The notes under the pieces were generated by a model. That model worked only from the letters and a program-made list of their open reading frames with translations, did not search any database and was not told the origin of the DNA. A program made the translations under genes and the position numbers. Positions 1 to 5,828 of a stretch of DNA of 12,108 bases are shown in pieces. The DNA lies in NCBI GenBank assembly GCA_009782695.1, contig WRIO01000010.1, positions 1-12,108 of the forward strand. Direction: 5' to 3'. Position 1 is the first letter of the stretch; every line of letters begins with the position of its first letter. Source of the stretch: Candidatus Cloacimonadota bacterium (GTDB lineage Bacteria > Cloacimonadota > Cloacimonadia > Cloacimonadales > WRIO01).

Positions 1-1
1 A

Positions 2-832
2 TTTTTAAAAGTAGGTGCAATTATGTTAGCAAGTCCGATTTTTTGGATAGTAGCAGGCGTGATAGCACTCGGCGTAGCTGTGTATCTGCTGATAAAACAC
101 TGGGACAAGGTTGTGCCTTTCTTTCAAGCATTATGGCAAGCAACAAAAGATGTGTTTTTCAATGCTTGGGAGAGCATAAAAGAGTTTTTACTTGCTGCTT
201 GGGATTTGATAAAAGGCGTGTTTGTAAAGGCTTGGGAAGGTATCAAAGGTGTGTTTATAGCTGTTTGGGAATGGTTGAAAGGCTTTTTAGCAGACTGGGG
301 ACCAGAGATACTAATGATAATAGCACCAGTTTTTGGTATTCCGTTAATGATTTTCAAACACTGGGACACTATCAAAGAGTTCTTTGCAGTTCTCTGGGAC
401 GGTGTGAAAAATGTTTTCTCGTCTGCTTGGGACTTTATCAAAGGAATAGTCGATAAAATCGCAGGTGCTGTCAAGAAAGTGGTGGGCTTTGTCGGAAAAC
501 TAAATCCATTTAAAAAGGGCGGTAGTGACGAGGAAATACCCGCTTTTGCAGAGGGCGGAATAGTTAATCGCCCTACTTTTGGGATGATAGGAGAGGACGG
601 ACCCGAAGCAGTGATTCCGCTTTCCAAACCTGATAGAGCAAGCGAGCTATTAAATAAAACAGGTTTATCAGGGAGTGGCGGTGGCAGTAGTTTTGTGTTT
701 TCTCCGACTGTCAATATACATGGCAATGCTGATAAAACAGTGATAGATAATAGTTTGGCTGATTTAAAAAGACAGTTTGAAAAGTGGCTTGCAGATAGAG
801 AGGCATATCAAAGAAGGACGGTGCTAACATAA
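2..832 (+). CDS. Phage tail tape measure protein, C-terminal part (5' end outside window)
   Basis: The tape measure protein fills the tail tube, sets tail length and is ejected at infection. The frame is open upstream to the window edge, so the ATG at 23 is most likely internal and this is the C-terminal part of a much longer protein. Numbering from that ATG, residues 5-25 are a hydrophobic stretch. Tryptophans then recur every 11 residues (27, 38, 49, 60, 71, 82, and again 114, 125, 136) in units like AWEGIKGVF, the hendecad pattern of tape measures. A second hydrophobic segment (about 96-111) separates the two blocks. The end has the typical motif FAEGGIVNRPTFGMIGEDGP followed by EAVIPL (about 177-202), then a glycine-rich linker and a short helix. 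Seen: repeats, motif, open frame. Known: this C-terminal motif is frequent in siphovirus and myovirus tape measures. Confidence 0.9.
   Translation, partial: FLKVGAIMLASPIFWIVAGVIALGVAVYLLIKHWDKVVPFFQALWQATKDVFFNAWESIKEFLLAAWDLIKGVFVKAWEGIKGVFIAVWEWLKGFLADWGPEILMIIAPVFGIPLMIFKHWDTIKEFFAVLWDGVKNVFSSAWDFIKGIVDKIAGAVKKVVGFVGKLNPFKKGGSDEEIPAFAEGGIVNRPTFGMIGEDGPEAVIPLSKPDRASELLNKTGLSGSGGGSSFVFSPTVNIHGNADKTVIDNSLADLKRQFEKWLADREAYQRRTVLT
101..430 (+). repeat. 33-bp (11-residue) tryptophan repeats in the tape measure gene
   Basis: Six consecutive units of 33 bp from W27 to W82, then three more at W114 to W136 after a hydrophobic spacer. The unit consensus is roughly W(D/E)xIKxxFxxA. The period is exact within each block at protein level, while the DNA copies have diverged. 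An 11-residue period fits a helical coiled-coil lining of the tail tube. Confidence 0.8.
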
Positions 833-857
833 TGAGATTGATAAATGATAGAGAAAG

Positions 858-1013
858 TTATGATGCTAATGCAGAGAGCCATCCAAAACAAACTATATAC
901 AGTGTAAATAAAAACTTTCCATACGGGATAGCAAAGAATATTATTGCTAATATGGCAACAATCCCACCAGCATATCCTAATTTGTCATCAAGTGTTAATT
1001 TAGATTTTTTCAT
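858..1013 (-). CDS. Small two-helix membrane protein, antisense inside the tail operon (putative moron)
   Basis: This 51-residue protein of unknown function is read on the minus strand. It opens with MKKSKLTLDDKLGY, then has two hydrophobic stretches, about residues 14-30 and 33-50, joined by PYGK. It is therefore probably an inner-membrane hairpin with a positively charged N-terminus. The start is supported by a full GGAGG five bases upstream, one of the better ribosome sites in the window. It fills the gap between the tape measure and tail protein X, opposite to both. No clear consensus promoter is seen; an extended -10-like TGTTATGTA lies just upstream. Small membrane proteins at such sites in temperate phages often act in superinfection exclusion or lysogenic conversion, which here is inference only. 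The + frame 832-1098 over the same DNA is considered its shadow. Confidence 0.7.
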   Translation of the reverse strand: MKKSKLTLDDKLGYAGGIVAILAIIFFAIPYGKFLFTLYIVCFGWLSALAS

Positions 1014-1018
1014 AAAAT

Positions 1019-1023
1019 CCTCC
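1019..1023 (-). promoter_or_regulatory. Ribosome binding site of the antisense 51-aa gene
   Basis: The + strand CCTCC gives GGAGG on the minus strand, with a five-base spacer to the ATG whose A is at 1013. This site is the main reason to read the minus strand here. Confidence 0.7.
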
Positions 1024-1081
1024 GTTGCTTACATAACACCAAAACAAGAAAAATGTTACATATTGTTTTTTAGGGGGTCTA

Positions 1082-1291
1082 ATGCAATGGTTATATGAAA
1101 CAAAACAGGGCGATTGCTTCGATGTGTTGGCAATGGATATTTATGGCAGTGAACACCTGGCATACTTGCTGATAATGGCAAATCCGCATTTAATGAAATA
1201 CACATATTTTCCTGCTGGTCTGAAAATGATAGTGCCACAGACACCAAAGTCAAAGCTAAATAGCAGTAAACCAGCACCACCGTGGATATAA
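1082..1291 (+). CDS. X: Tail protein X (P2 GpX-like, LysM-like)
   Basis: A 69-residue protein matching the P2 GpX family of short LysM-like tail proteins. The order QGDCFDVLAMDIYGSE, then ANPHL, then FPAGLKMIVP corresponds to the family pattern QGDTxDxIAxxxYG, (E/A)xNP, F.aG..l.iP. In phages of this type it is an essential tail component that lies next to the hub protein D and is thought to help connect the tube to the hub. The ATG at 1082 follows a GGGGG run at 1073-1077, a weak ribosome site. The stop is one base before the ATG of the D gene, so the two are probably translationally coupled. The C-terminus is basic and proline-rich and may be disordered. Confidence 0.88.
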   Translation: MQWLYETKQGDCFDVLAMDIYGSEHLAYLLIMANPHLMKYTYFPAGLKMIVPQTPKSKLNSSKPAPPWI

Positions 1292-1292
1292 A

Positions 1293-2450
1293 ATGCGTAA
1301 AGTAGAATTAGAGCTGTATTATAATGATAAAGAAATCGATGTGTCGGACTTTATAGAAAGCTTTTCTTATGCAGATAAAACCAAGACAAATCAGGGCGAT
1401 GATATGTCTGTGACACTGCAAGATGTGGCAGGCTTGTGGAGAGATGCTTGGTTGCCCGAGCTGGGAGCGAAGTTCTCTGCTAAAATAAAGGCAAGTGATT
1501 GGTTTGCAGTTGGTGACAGCTTTATCCGAGAGGCTGGTGGTTTTGAGATAGACGATTTATCAAGTAGTGGACGCCCTTCGATGTTTACTATTTCTGCTGT
1601 TTCTGTGGGGATAACAAATAGCATCCGCAGGCAACAAAACACGCAGGCGTGGGAGAACATAACAGCGAAGGACATATTACAGGAATTAGTAGATAGACAC
1701 GACTTTGAATTGCAATTTTACAGCGAGTATAATCCGATTTTGGAGCGGTGGGAACAGAAGCAGGAGAGTGACATAACCTGCATAAAGAAGCTATGCGAAT
1801 ATTGTGGCTTTATGGTAAAGATTACAGATAAATATATCATAATTTTTAGGTGCGAAGAGTTTGACGAAAAAGAAGCAGAGATAACCATAAAAGCAAGTGA
1901 CGGCGTGACTTCGTGGAGTTTTAACAGTAACACCAGCGATGTTTATTCTGCTGTGGAAGTAAAGTATTATGACCAAGAGACAAAGGAACTGAAAGAGTAT
2001 TTATATGTTCCTGACGGTCTCTCGGGCGTGCGTGGGGGTAGCAAAAAAAAACAAGCAAAACCAAAGTCACAGACTGTCCAAAATTTAGGCGATGACACAG
2101 ATTGGATAATCGAGAGTGTAACAGTGGAACAGCCATCGGCAGAAGAGGATAATGAACCCGAAATAAATGACCCAGAAGTAGGGCAGGTTTTAAAGGTTAA
2201 TAGACGAGTTTCGTCAATAGCAGAGGCAGAGGAGCTGGCAAAGTCACTTCTACGAAATGCGAATATGAGACAGCTGAAAGGCACGATAACCAGTATCGGA
2301 CGACCTGATATACATAGCGGACAGAATATAAGGATAGAGGGCTTTGGTCGGTGGGACAGCGTGGTGTGGAATGTAGAGGAACACAATCACGAATACAGCC
2401 GTAGTGGATATAGTAGCACATTGGAAATCAGAGGAATAATAGGTTTTTAA
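1293..2450 (+). CDS. D: Late control protein D / baseplate hub (gpD, VgrG-N-like)
   Basis: A 385-residue protein of the phage GPD family, structural equivalent of T4 gp27 and the N-terminal part of VgrG. It forms the trimeric hub joining tail tube and spike. Family signs are the N-terminal beta-rich segment (DVSDFIESFSYADKT), SDITCIKKLCEYCGFMVKI near 165, a W-rich beta section, and the C-terminal HSGQNIRIEGFGRWDSVVW with the ending YSSTLEIRGI. Residues about 245-290 are a low-complexity charged linker holding KKK (251-253) encoded by nine A residues. The name late control comes from P2; a structural hub role is the one expected here. It lies between X and the spike, as in many P2/Mu-like phages. 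No strong ribosome site is visible, so coupling to X is likely. Confidence 0.9.
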   Translation: MRKVELELYYNDKEIDVSDFIESFSYADKTKTNQGDDMSVTLQDVAGLWRDAWLPELGAKFSAKIKASDWFAVGDSFIREAGGFEIDDLSSSGRPSMFTISAVSVGITNSIRRQQNTQAWENITAKDILQELVDRHDFELQFYSEYNPILERWEQKQESDITCIKKLCEYCGFMVKITDKYIIIFRCEEFDEKEAEITIKASDGVTSWSFNSNTSDVYSAVEVKYYDQETKELKEYLYVPDGLSGVRGGSKKKQAKPKSQTVQNLGDDTDWIIESVTVEQPSAEEDNEPEINDPEVGQVLKVNRRVSSIAEAEELAKSLLRNANMRQLKGTITSIGRPDIHSGQNIRIEGFGRWDSVVWNVEEHNHEYSRSGYSSTLEIRGIIGF

Positions 2451-3182
2451 ATGAATTTTGATATGAGAGTAGGAAAGGTGGTAAACACCGATACAGCAAA
2501 TTGCACAGCAAGGGTGCAATTCTCTGATATAGACGATTTAATCTCTGCTGATTTGCCTATTTTACAGAGGAACACCCAAAATAACAAAGACTATAATATG
2601 GTGGATGTGGATGAGCAAGTTCTCTGTGTGCTATTTGAAAATAGTGGCGTGATATTAGGGAGTGTTTACAATCAGCAGGACACACCGCATTTTGATAGTC
2701 AAGATGTGCGTGGTGTGAAGTTTGACGATGATACAGAGGTGTCTTATGATAGAAAAGGACATAGCCTAAAAGCAATCGTTGAAGGTCATATAGAGGCAGT
2801 AATAACAAAATTTATAAAAGCAGAAATAAAGGAGAATGTTGAGCTATGTGTTAAAGAGACTATCAAACTTTTGGTAAGTGAATGTGTCAAGATGACGATA
2901 AACGACCAATTAGAAGCGATAGTCGGTAATTTATTTGAAATAAAATCACCTAGTATTCGAATAATTGATAACCAAAGTATAGAGATTGACAATCAGAATT
3001 TTGAGCTAAACAACACAAACACAGATATAAAATCTGCTACTACAAATATAGCTGGGAATGTAAATTTGGGTAACAATGCTTGTCAACCAGTAGTCCATGC
3101 AATGACACTATGTCCTTTATTTGGAACGCCTATCGGTAGTGCTGGGCCAAAAGCAAGCACAGTAAAAGTGCCGCTAGATTAA
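2451..3182 (+). CDS. V: Baseplate spike / assembly protein V (gp45-like)
   Basis: A 243-residue central spike protein that caps the hub and pierces the outer membrane. Residues about 1-75 look like the OB fold of the gpV/Mu gp45 family (MRVGKVVNTDTANCTARVQF, then LPILQRN, then VDEQVLCVLFENSGVILGSV). Residues about 90-205 are alternating short-strand repeats (EAVI.KFI.AEI.ENVEL, then IRIIDNQSIEIDNQNFELNN) typical of a triple-stranded beta-helix needle. The end (HAMTLCPLFGTPIGSAGPKA, then STVKVPLD) resembles the tip segment of related spikes. Cys211, His216 and Cys221 are grouped as C-x4-H-x4-C and might bind metal at the tip; this is inference. The ATG directly follows the TAA of the D gene, with no evident ribosome site. 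Confidence 0.85.
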   Translation: MNFDMRVGKVVNTDTANCTARVQFSDIDDLISADLPILQRNTQNNKDYNMVDVDEQVLCVLFENSGVILGSVYNQQDTPHFDSQDVRGVKFDDDTEVSYDRKGHSLKAIVEGHIEAVITKFIKAEIKENVELCVKETIKLLVSECVKMTINDQLEAIVGNLFEIKSPSIRIIDNQSIEIDNQNFELNNTNTDIKSATTNIAGNVNLGNNACQPVVHAMTLCPLFGTPIGSAGPKASTVKVPLD

Positions 3183-3194
3183 AAGGAGAGAAAA

Positions 3195-3839
3195 ATGGGA
3201 GTAACAGATACTCAAAGATCCAGGTATGAAATGATAAAAGAAGCATTAGAGGAGCTTTACGAGTTAGAGCAAAAGCCAGTAGTTGATAAGAAAGCTTTAA
3301 CTTATTTATTTGCTATTATGCTGCAAGAATCTGACGGAATTGATAGAGAGTCCTCGTCAGAATCTGCTCGAGGTTTTTGGCAGTTTCAACTAGGTAGTAT
3401 AAAAGATGTGCTTAAAACTGGTGTAATCACGGAAACGAGAGCAAATACCATAGCCAAAAGGTATATAGAAGGAAATCCGACATTGTTTCAAGAGCCAGTA
3501 AACTGGGATGAAATTAAGGGTGATGTATTGCAAAGGAAAGCAGAGTTAGTATATATTTTACTAAAAGAGGAATCTTGTGACAAGCTTGCTGCAATATTTG
3601 CTAGGTTACTTTTGCTACGAATGGAAGAAGTATTAGAAGAATCTATAGTAGAAAATGCAGAACAAGCATATAAAGATTACACTAAAAAATGGGGTCCTAA
3701 CCAGTCTAGGAAATGTCGTTGGTTTGGAAAGCATTATGATGATTGCTATTGGAATAGCAAATGTAAGTTAGATAAAAAAGCAGTAAGTGATGGCGCATGG
3801 AAAACTGCTATTAATGTTGTTAATGAACTATATCAATAG
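3195..3839 (+). CDS. Lysozyme-like / transglycosylase-like phage protein
   Basis: A 214-residue protein with a lysozyme-fold signature: FAIMLQESDGIDRESS (residues 39-54), with Glu45 as the probable catalytic acid, followed by ESARGFWQFQLGSI (56-69), the GxWQF element seen in phage lysozyme-like and SLT-type enzymes. The likely activity is cleavage of the glycan strand of peptidoglycan. There is no signal peptide. The C-terminal part holds three cysteines and many aromatic or charged residues around CRWFGKHYDDCYW. A good ribosome site (AAGGAGAG) precedes ATG 3195. Its place directly after the spike gene suggests a tail-associated lysozyme acting at entry, though release at lysis is equally possible. 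Its last 7 bases overlap the end of the convergent gene 3833-4285. Fold assignment is from motifs only. Confidence 0.7.
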   Translation: MGVTDTQRSRYEMIKEALEELYELEQKPVVDKKALTYLFAIMLQESDGIDRESSSESARGFWQFQLGSIKDVLKTGVITETRANTIAKRYIEGNPTLFQEPVNWDEIKGDVLQRKAELVYILLKEESCDKLAAIFARLLLLRMEEVLEESIVENAEQAYKDYTKKWGPNQSRKCRWFGKHYDDCYWNSKCKLDKKAVSDGAWKTAINVVNELYQ

Positions 3840-4285
3840 GATCTATCAATTGGCAAATGTATTTTATTTGTAGGGTCTATGATATGCACTCTCAATGTAT
3901 TTTTTAGACCAGAATACTCATTTATAACTCCTTTAAGTGTATATTCTTGACCTTTTGATAAATTATTAAACTCATCATTTTCTGGGTCATCGCGACTATA
4001 GTAACCTACTACTATATGATAAAGCATTGTGTCCGGGTTTTCTAATTTTTCATAAAAACCTAATAGATGGATTAAAGCAGTGCTAGAATTTATTTCTAAA
4101 TGCCCTATTTGACCTGTTACTTCGATGTAGTCTCCTTCCCCGTTAGGCTTGATACGATTCATTGTAGCTTTTTCACAATCGAGGTCGAACTCTTTTGTGA
4201 GATCAAAGGCTGATATTTTTTCGTATTCTACTGAATATAATATAGCAACAAAAGATAAAAGAATAATAAGCATTAGTTTTTTCAT
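3833..4285 (-). CDS. Secreted protein with possible OB fold, antisense moron candidate
   Basis: A 150-residue protein on the minus strand. The ATG at 4285 is preferred over an upstream in-frame start at 4357 because it follows AAGGA with a six-base spacer and begins a clean Sec signal peptide (MKKLMLIILLSFVAILYS, cleavage probably near residue 18). No lipobox cysteine is seen, so the product should be periplasmic or secreted. The mature part has DYIEVTGQIGHLEI (52-65), a central beta section (LYHIVVGYY, 88-96), LSKGQEYTLKGVI (109-121) and LRVHIID (131-137). This order (VTGxI ... LxKGxxxxxxGxI ... ) resembles periplasmic OB-fold, tRNA_anti-like proteins; this is inference. It does not resemble a tail protein, and its AT-rich codon use fits an inserted accessory gene. 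Its stop lies inside the 3' end of the lysozyme-like gene. Confidence 0.78.
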   Translation of the reverse strand: MKKLMLIILLSFVAILYSVEYEKISAFDLTKEFDLDCEKATMNRIKPNGEGDYIEVTGQIGHLEINSSTALIHLLGFYEKLENPDTMLYHIVVGYYSRDDPENDEFNNLSKGQEYTLKGVINEYSGLKNTLRVHIIDPTNKIHLPIDRSY

Positions 4286-4291
4286 AATAAT

Positions 4292-4296
4292 TCCTT
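4292..4296 (-). promoter_or_regulatory. Ribosome binding site fixing the start of the secreted moron
   Basis: The + strand TCCTT gives AAGGA on the minus strand, six bases before the ATG at 4285. It supports the shorter reading frame that begins with the signal peptide. Confidence 0.65.
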
Positions 4297-4344
4297 TTGA
4301 GGACAAAAACAATAGGAAATTATTTTTGTTACAAAATAAATTTG

Positions 4345-4359
4345 AATTGTCCGACAATT
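4345..4359. promoter_or_regulatory. Perfect dyad in the divergent gap (possible operator)
   Basis: AATTGTCCGACAATT is a perfect inverted repeat with 6-base arms and a 3-base centre. It lies in the 144-base gap between the divergent starts of the secreted moron (4285) and the 64-aa gene (4430). No convincing -35/-10 pair was found in this gap on either strand, so the role as operator is only a suggestion from position and symmetry. Confidence 0.3.
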
Positions 4360-4429
4360 GTTTATTTGACGAAAATATGGCTTTGTAGAAAAAGTGAACG
4401 CATATTAAGACTACAAAAGCGAGGGAAAT

Positions 4430-4624
4430 ATGCCTTTAGATATAAATAGATTAAAAAATGCTATCAGAAGCAATTTAGCAGACAACTCACAGAAATCAGC
4501 AGAAGCAGCCCTTGATAAAATGGCGTTAGCAATAGCAGAAGCAGTGATAACTGAAATCATTGAAAATGCAGAAGTAATTGGCACATCTGTTTCAGGCGGA
4601 CCTGTAGAAGGAACTATAATATGA
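4430..4624 (+). CDS. Small phage protein of unknown function
   Basis: A 64-residue protein beginning MPLDINRLKNAIRSNL. It is mostly helical, with the stretch ALDKMALAIAEAVITEIIEN (27-46), then AEVIGTSVSGG and a C-terminal GTII. Short proteins of this style (ALAxAIxxxVxxxIxxNAEV followed by a glycine-rich tail) are common beside tail genes of Mu- and P2-like prophages, but no role is known to me. GAGGGAA six bases before the ATG is a good ribosome site. Its stop overlaps the next start as ATGA, so it is probably translated together with the GpU-type gene and may act with it. Confidence 0.8.
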   Translation: MPLDINRLKNAIRSNLADNSQKSAEAALDKMALAIAEAVITEIIENAEVIGTSVSGGPVEGTII

Positions 4625-5256
4625 TAGGCAGTATTACAAGTGGACTTACTGACAAAGACAATTTAAAGGAATTAGCTATTGCCAGGGCATTAGCATTGAC
4701 ACCTTTTGTAGGGCTGATAGGTAAATGCTATTTTTATAGCAGCGGATTAGCGGTAAAGACATACAACAATCTGTCACGCAAGGTAGCATCGCAGTTTTAT
4801 GACCACGCAGTAATTTCGGGAAAACCAGTTCCCGAATATGTGGGCGGACAGCTTGAGGAATATAATTATGAGATAGTTTTGCACGCTTCACTCGGAGTAG
4901 AGCCTCTGACAGAGATAAAGCTACTAAATGCTATGGTGGATAGCGGAGAGGCTTATAATGTTTTCAATCACGGAAAAAGCGAGGGCAAGTGGACTATTCG
5001 CAGTATGGAATATGAAGTTACCCATTGGGGTAAGGGTCGTCCTGCTGTGATAAATGTTAGTTTAGTGCTGAAAGAGTATGTGGAAAGTTTGCCAGTGCAG
5101 GCACAGATGAAACTACGACAAGAAGAGTTAAAAATGGGCGATACAGGATTAGGCGGTCCCGAAAGGTTAGGTGGAACTGCTTCAGTAGATGCAAGCCAAG
5201 TGAGAGAGTTAACTCCTATCGGCGATGCTTCTATATTAGAGGCAATAGGCGGATAA
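4621..5256 (+). CDS. U: P2 GpU-like tail protein
   Basis: A 211-residue protein whose middle part (about 28-155) fits the phage P2 GpU family. Supporting elements are TPFVGLIGKCYF, NLSRKVASQFYDHAVISGKP, VGGQLEEYNYEIVL, the SGEAYNVF...GKWTIRSMEY section, and GRPAVINVSLVLKEYVE. GpU-type proteins act at the head-proximal end of the tail in P2. In many Mu-like and other phages a GpU homologue sits among tail genes with less certain function. Here it carries about 27 extra N-terminal residues and a 50-residue C-terminal tail rich in Gly, Leu and Glu, longer than the usual 120-150 residues. The start overlaps the stop of the 64-aa gene by four bases. Its place just before the wedge gene W, rather than beside the tape measure, is notable. 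Confidence 0.75.
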   Translation: MIGSITSGLTDKDNLKELAIARALALTPFVGLIGKCYFYSSGLAVKTYNNLSRKVASQFYDHAVISGKPVPEYVGGQLEEYNYEIVLHASLGVEPLTEIKLLNAMVDSGEAYNVFNHGKSEGKWTIRSMEYEVTHWGKGRPAVINVSLVLKEYVESLPVQAQMKLRQEELKMGDTGLGGPERLGGTASVDASQVRELTPIGDASILEAIGG

Positions 5257-5601
5257 ATGTTATCAGATGGCAAATTATTTCCAAAAGTAACTATACGGAT
5301 AAAAGACAGTGTAAGTTTGGTGGGAACTCCGCGTGAGTTTGACATAATCGGCACTCCGCTGAAGGAAGTGGAAATCGGAGCTGTGGGCATCCGCAGTATT
5401 TATCAGAATGTAAAGACGATAATGACCACCTGGCGTGGGAGTGTGTTTTTGGATAGGCAGTTCGGCGTGGATGCACGGATAATAGATAGACCGATAAATT
5501 TTGCTATACCCGAACTTATAGTCAATTTGACAGAAATTATAGAAAAATATGAGCCACGAGTGGAAGTGGTGGAAATCACTTTCACAGAAGCAGAGATTTA
5601 G
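5257..5601 (+). CDS. W: Baseplate wedge protein W (gp25/GPW family)
   Basis: A 114-residue protein of the GPW/gp25 family, a wedge component that nucleates sheath assembly at the baseplate. Family marks include GIRSIYQNVKTIMTTWRGSV (43-62), FLDRQFGVD (64-72), and the C-terminal helix and strand around LIVNLTEIIEKYEPRVEVVE. Length is as usual for the family. The ATG follows the TAA of the previous gene directly, with GGCGGA upstream within the end of that gene. The order W, then J, then I is the conserved baseplate block of P2-like phages, with one small gene inserted between W and J here. Confidence 0.93.
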   Translation: MLSDGKLFPKVTIRIKDSVSLVGTPREFDIIGTPLKEVEIGAVGIRSIYQNVKTIMTTWRGSVFLDRQFGVDARIIDRPINFAIPELIVNLTEIIEKYEPRVEVVEITFTEAEI

Positions 5602-5613
5602 AAGGAAAACAAG

Positions 5614-5820
5614 ATGGGATATGAAATAATCTGGGATGAACCATTTCAAAACAGTAAAGTATTTGTGCAATATACTATTTATAAAAATGACAACTTCTTG
5701 GCTTCCACAGTTGAATTAAGTTATTTAGACACAGATGGTGATATAAATGATAGATATTGCGTGGTGGCAAATTATACAGAGGGAGACAGTGACCCCATCT
5801 GTATTACATTGACAGATTAG
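5614..5820 (+). CDS. Free-standing Fn3-like (Ig-fold) small protein
   Basis: A 68-residue protein without signal peptide. The pattern VQYTIYKNDNFLASTVELSY (18-37), LDTDGDIND, then RYCVVANYTEGDSDP (47-61) and ICITLTD matches the later strands of fibronectin type III-like domains (YxIYxNxxxL..T....Y.D........YCVxAxYxxGxSxP). It appears to be most of one Ig-like domain by itself. A good ribosome site (AAGGA) precedes the ATG, and the stop is eight bases before the J gene. Ig-like domains are known on phage virions as surface decorations or glycan-binding modules. Its place between W and J suggests a small baseplate or fibre accessory protein; that role is inference. Confidence 0.7.
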   Translation: MGYEIIWDEPFQNSKVFVQYTIYKNDNFLASTVELSYLDTDGDINDRYCVVANYTEGDSDPICITLTD

Positions 5821-5828
5821 GAGATAGA

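Noticed and set aside
43..456. 137-codon + frame inside the tape measure gene
   Set aside because: It mirrors the Trp-repeat DNA in another frame and is Cys/Arg-rich without any domain, as expected of a shadow.
124..726. 200-codon minus frame opposite the tape measure
   Set aside because: It is antisense to a well-supported repeat protein, its own repeats are the complement of the hendecads, and no ribosome site is seen.
832..1098. 88-codon + frame beginning in the tape measure stop (TAATG)
   Set aside because: The only Shine-Dalgarno-like AGGA is 13 bases away, the frame runs 17 bases into gene X, no family is recognised, and the opposite strand over 858-1013 has a better start signal and a protein-like membrane pattern. 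Coupling by the TAATG overlap keeps some doubt.
1967..2386. 139-codon minus frame opposite the hub gene
   Set aside because: Low-complexity Ser/Phe-rich reading with no start signal, lying over conserved gpD coding sequence.
4286..4357. Longer N-terminus for the secreted moron (24 more residues)
   Set aside because: It would bury the signal peptide, and the internal ATG at 4285 has an AAGGA site at correct spacing.
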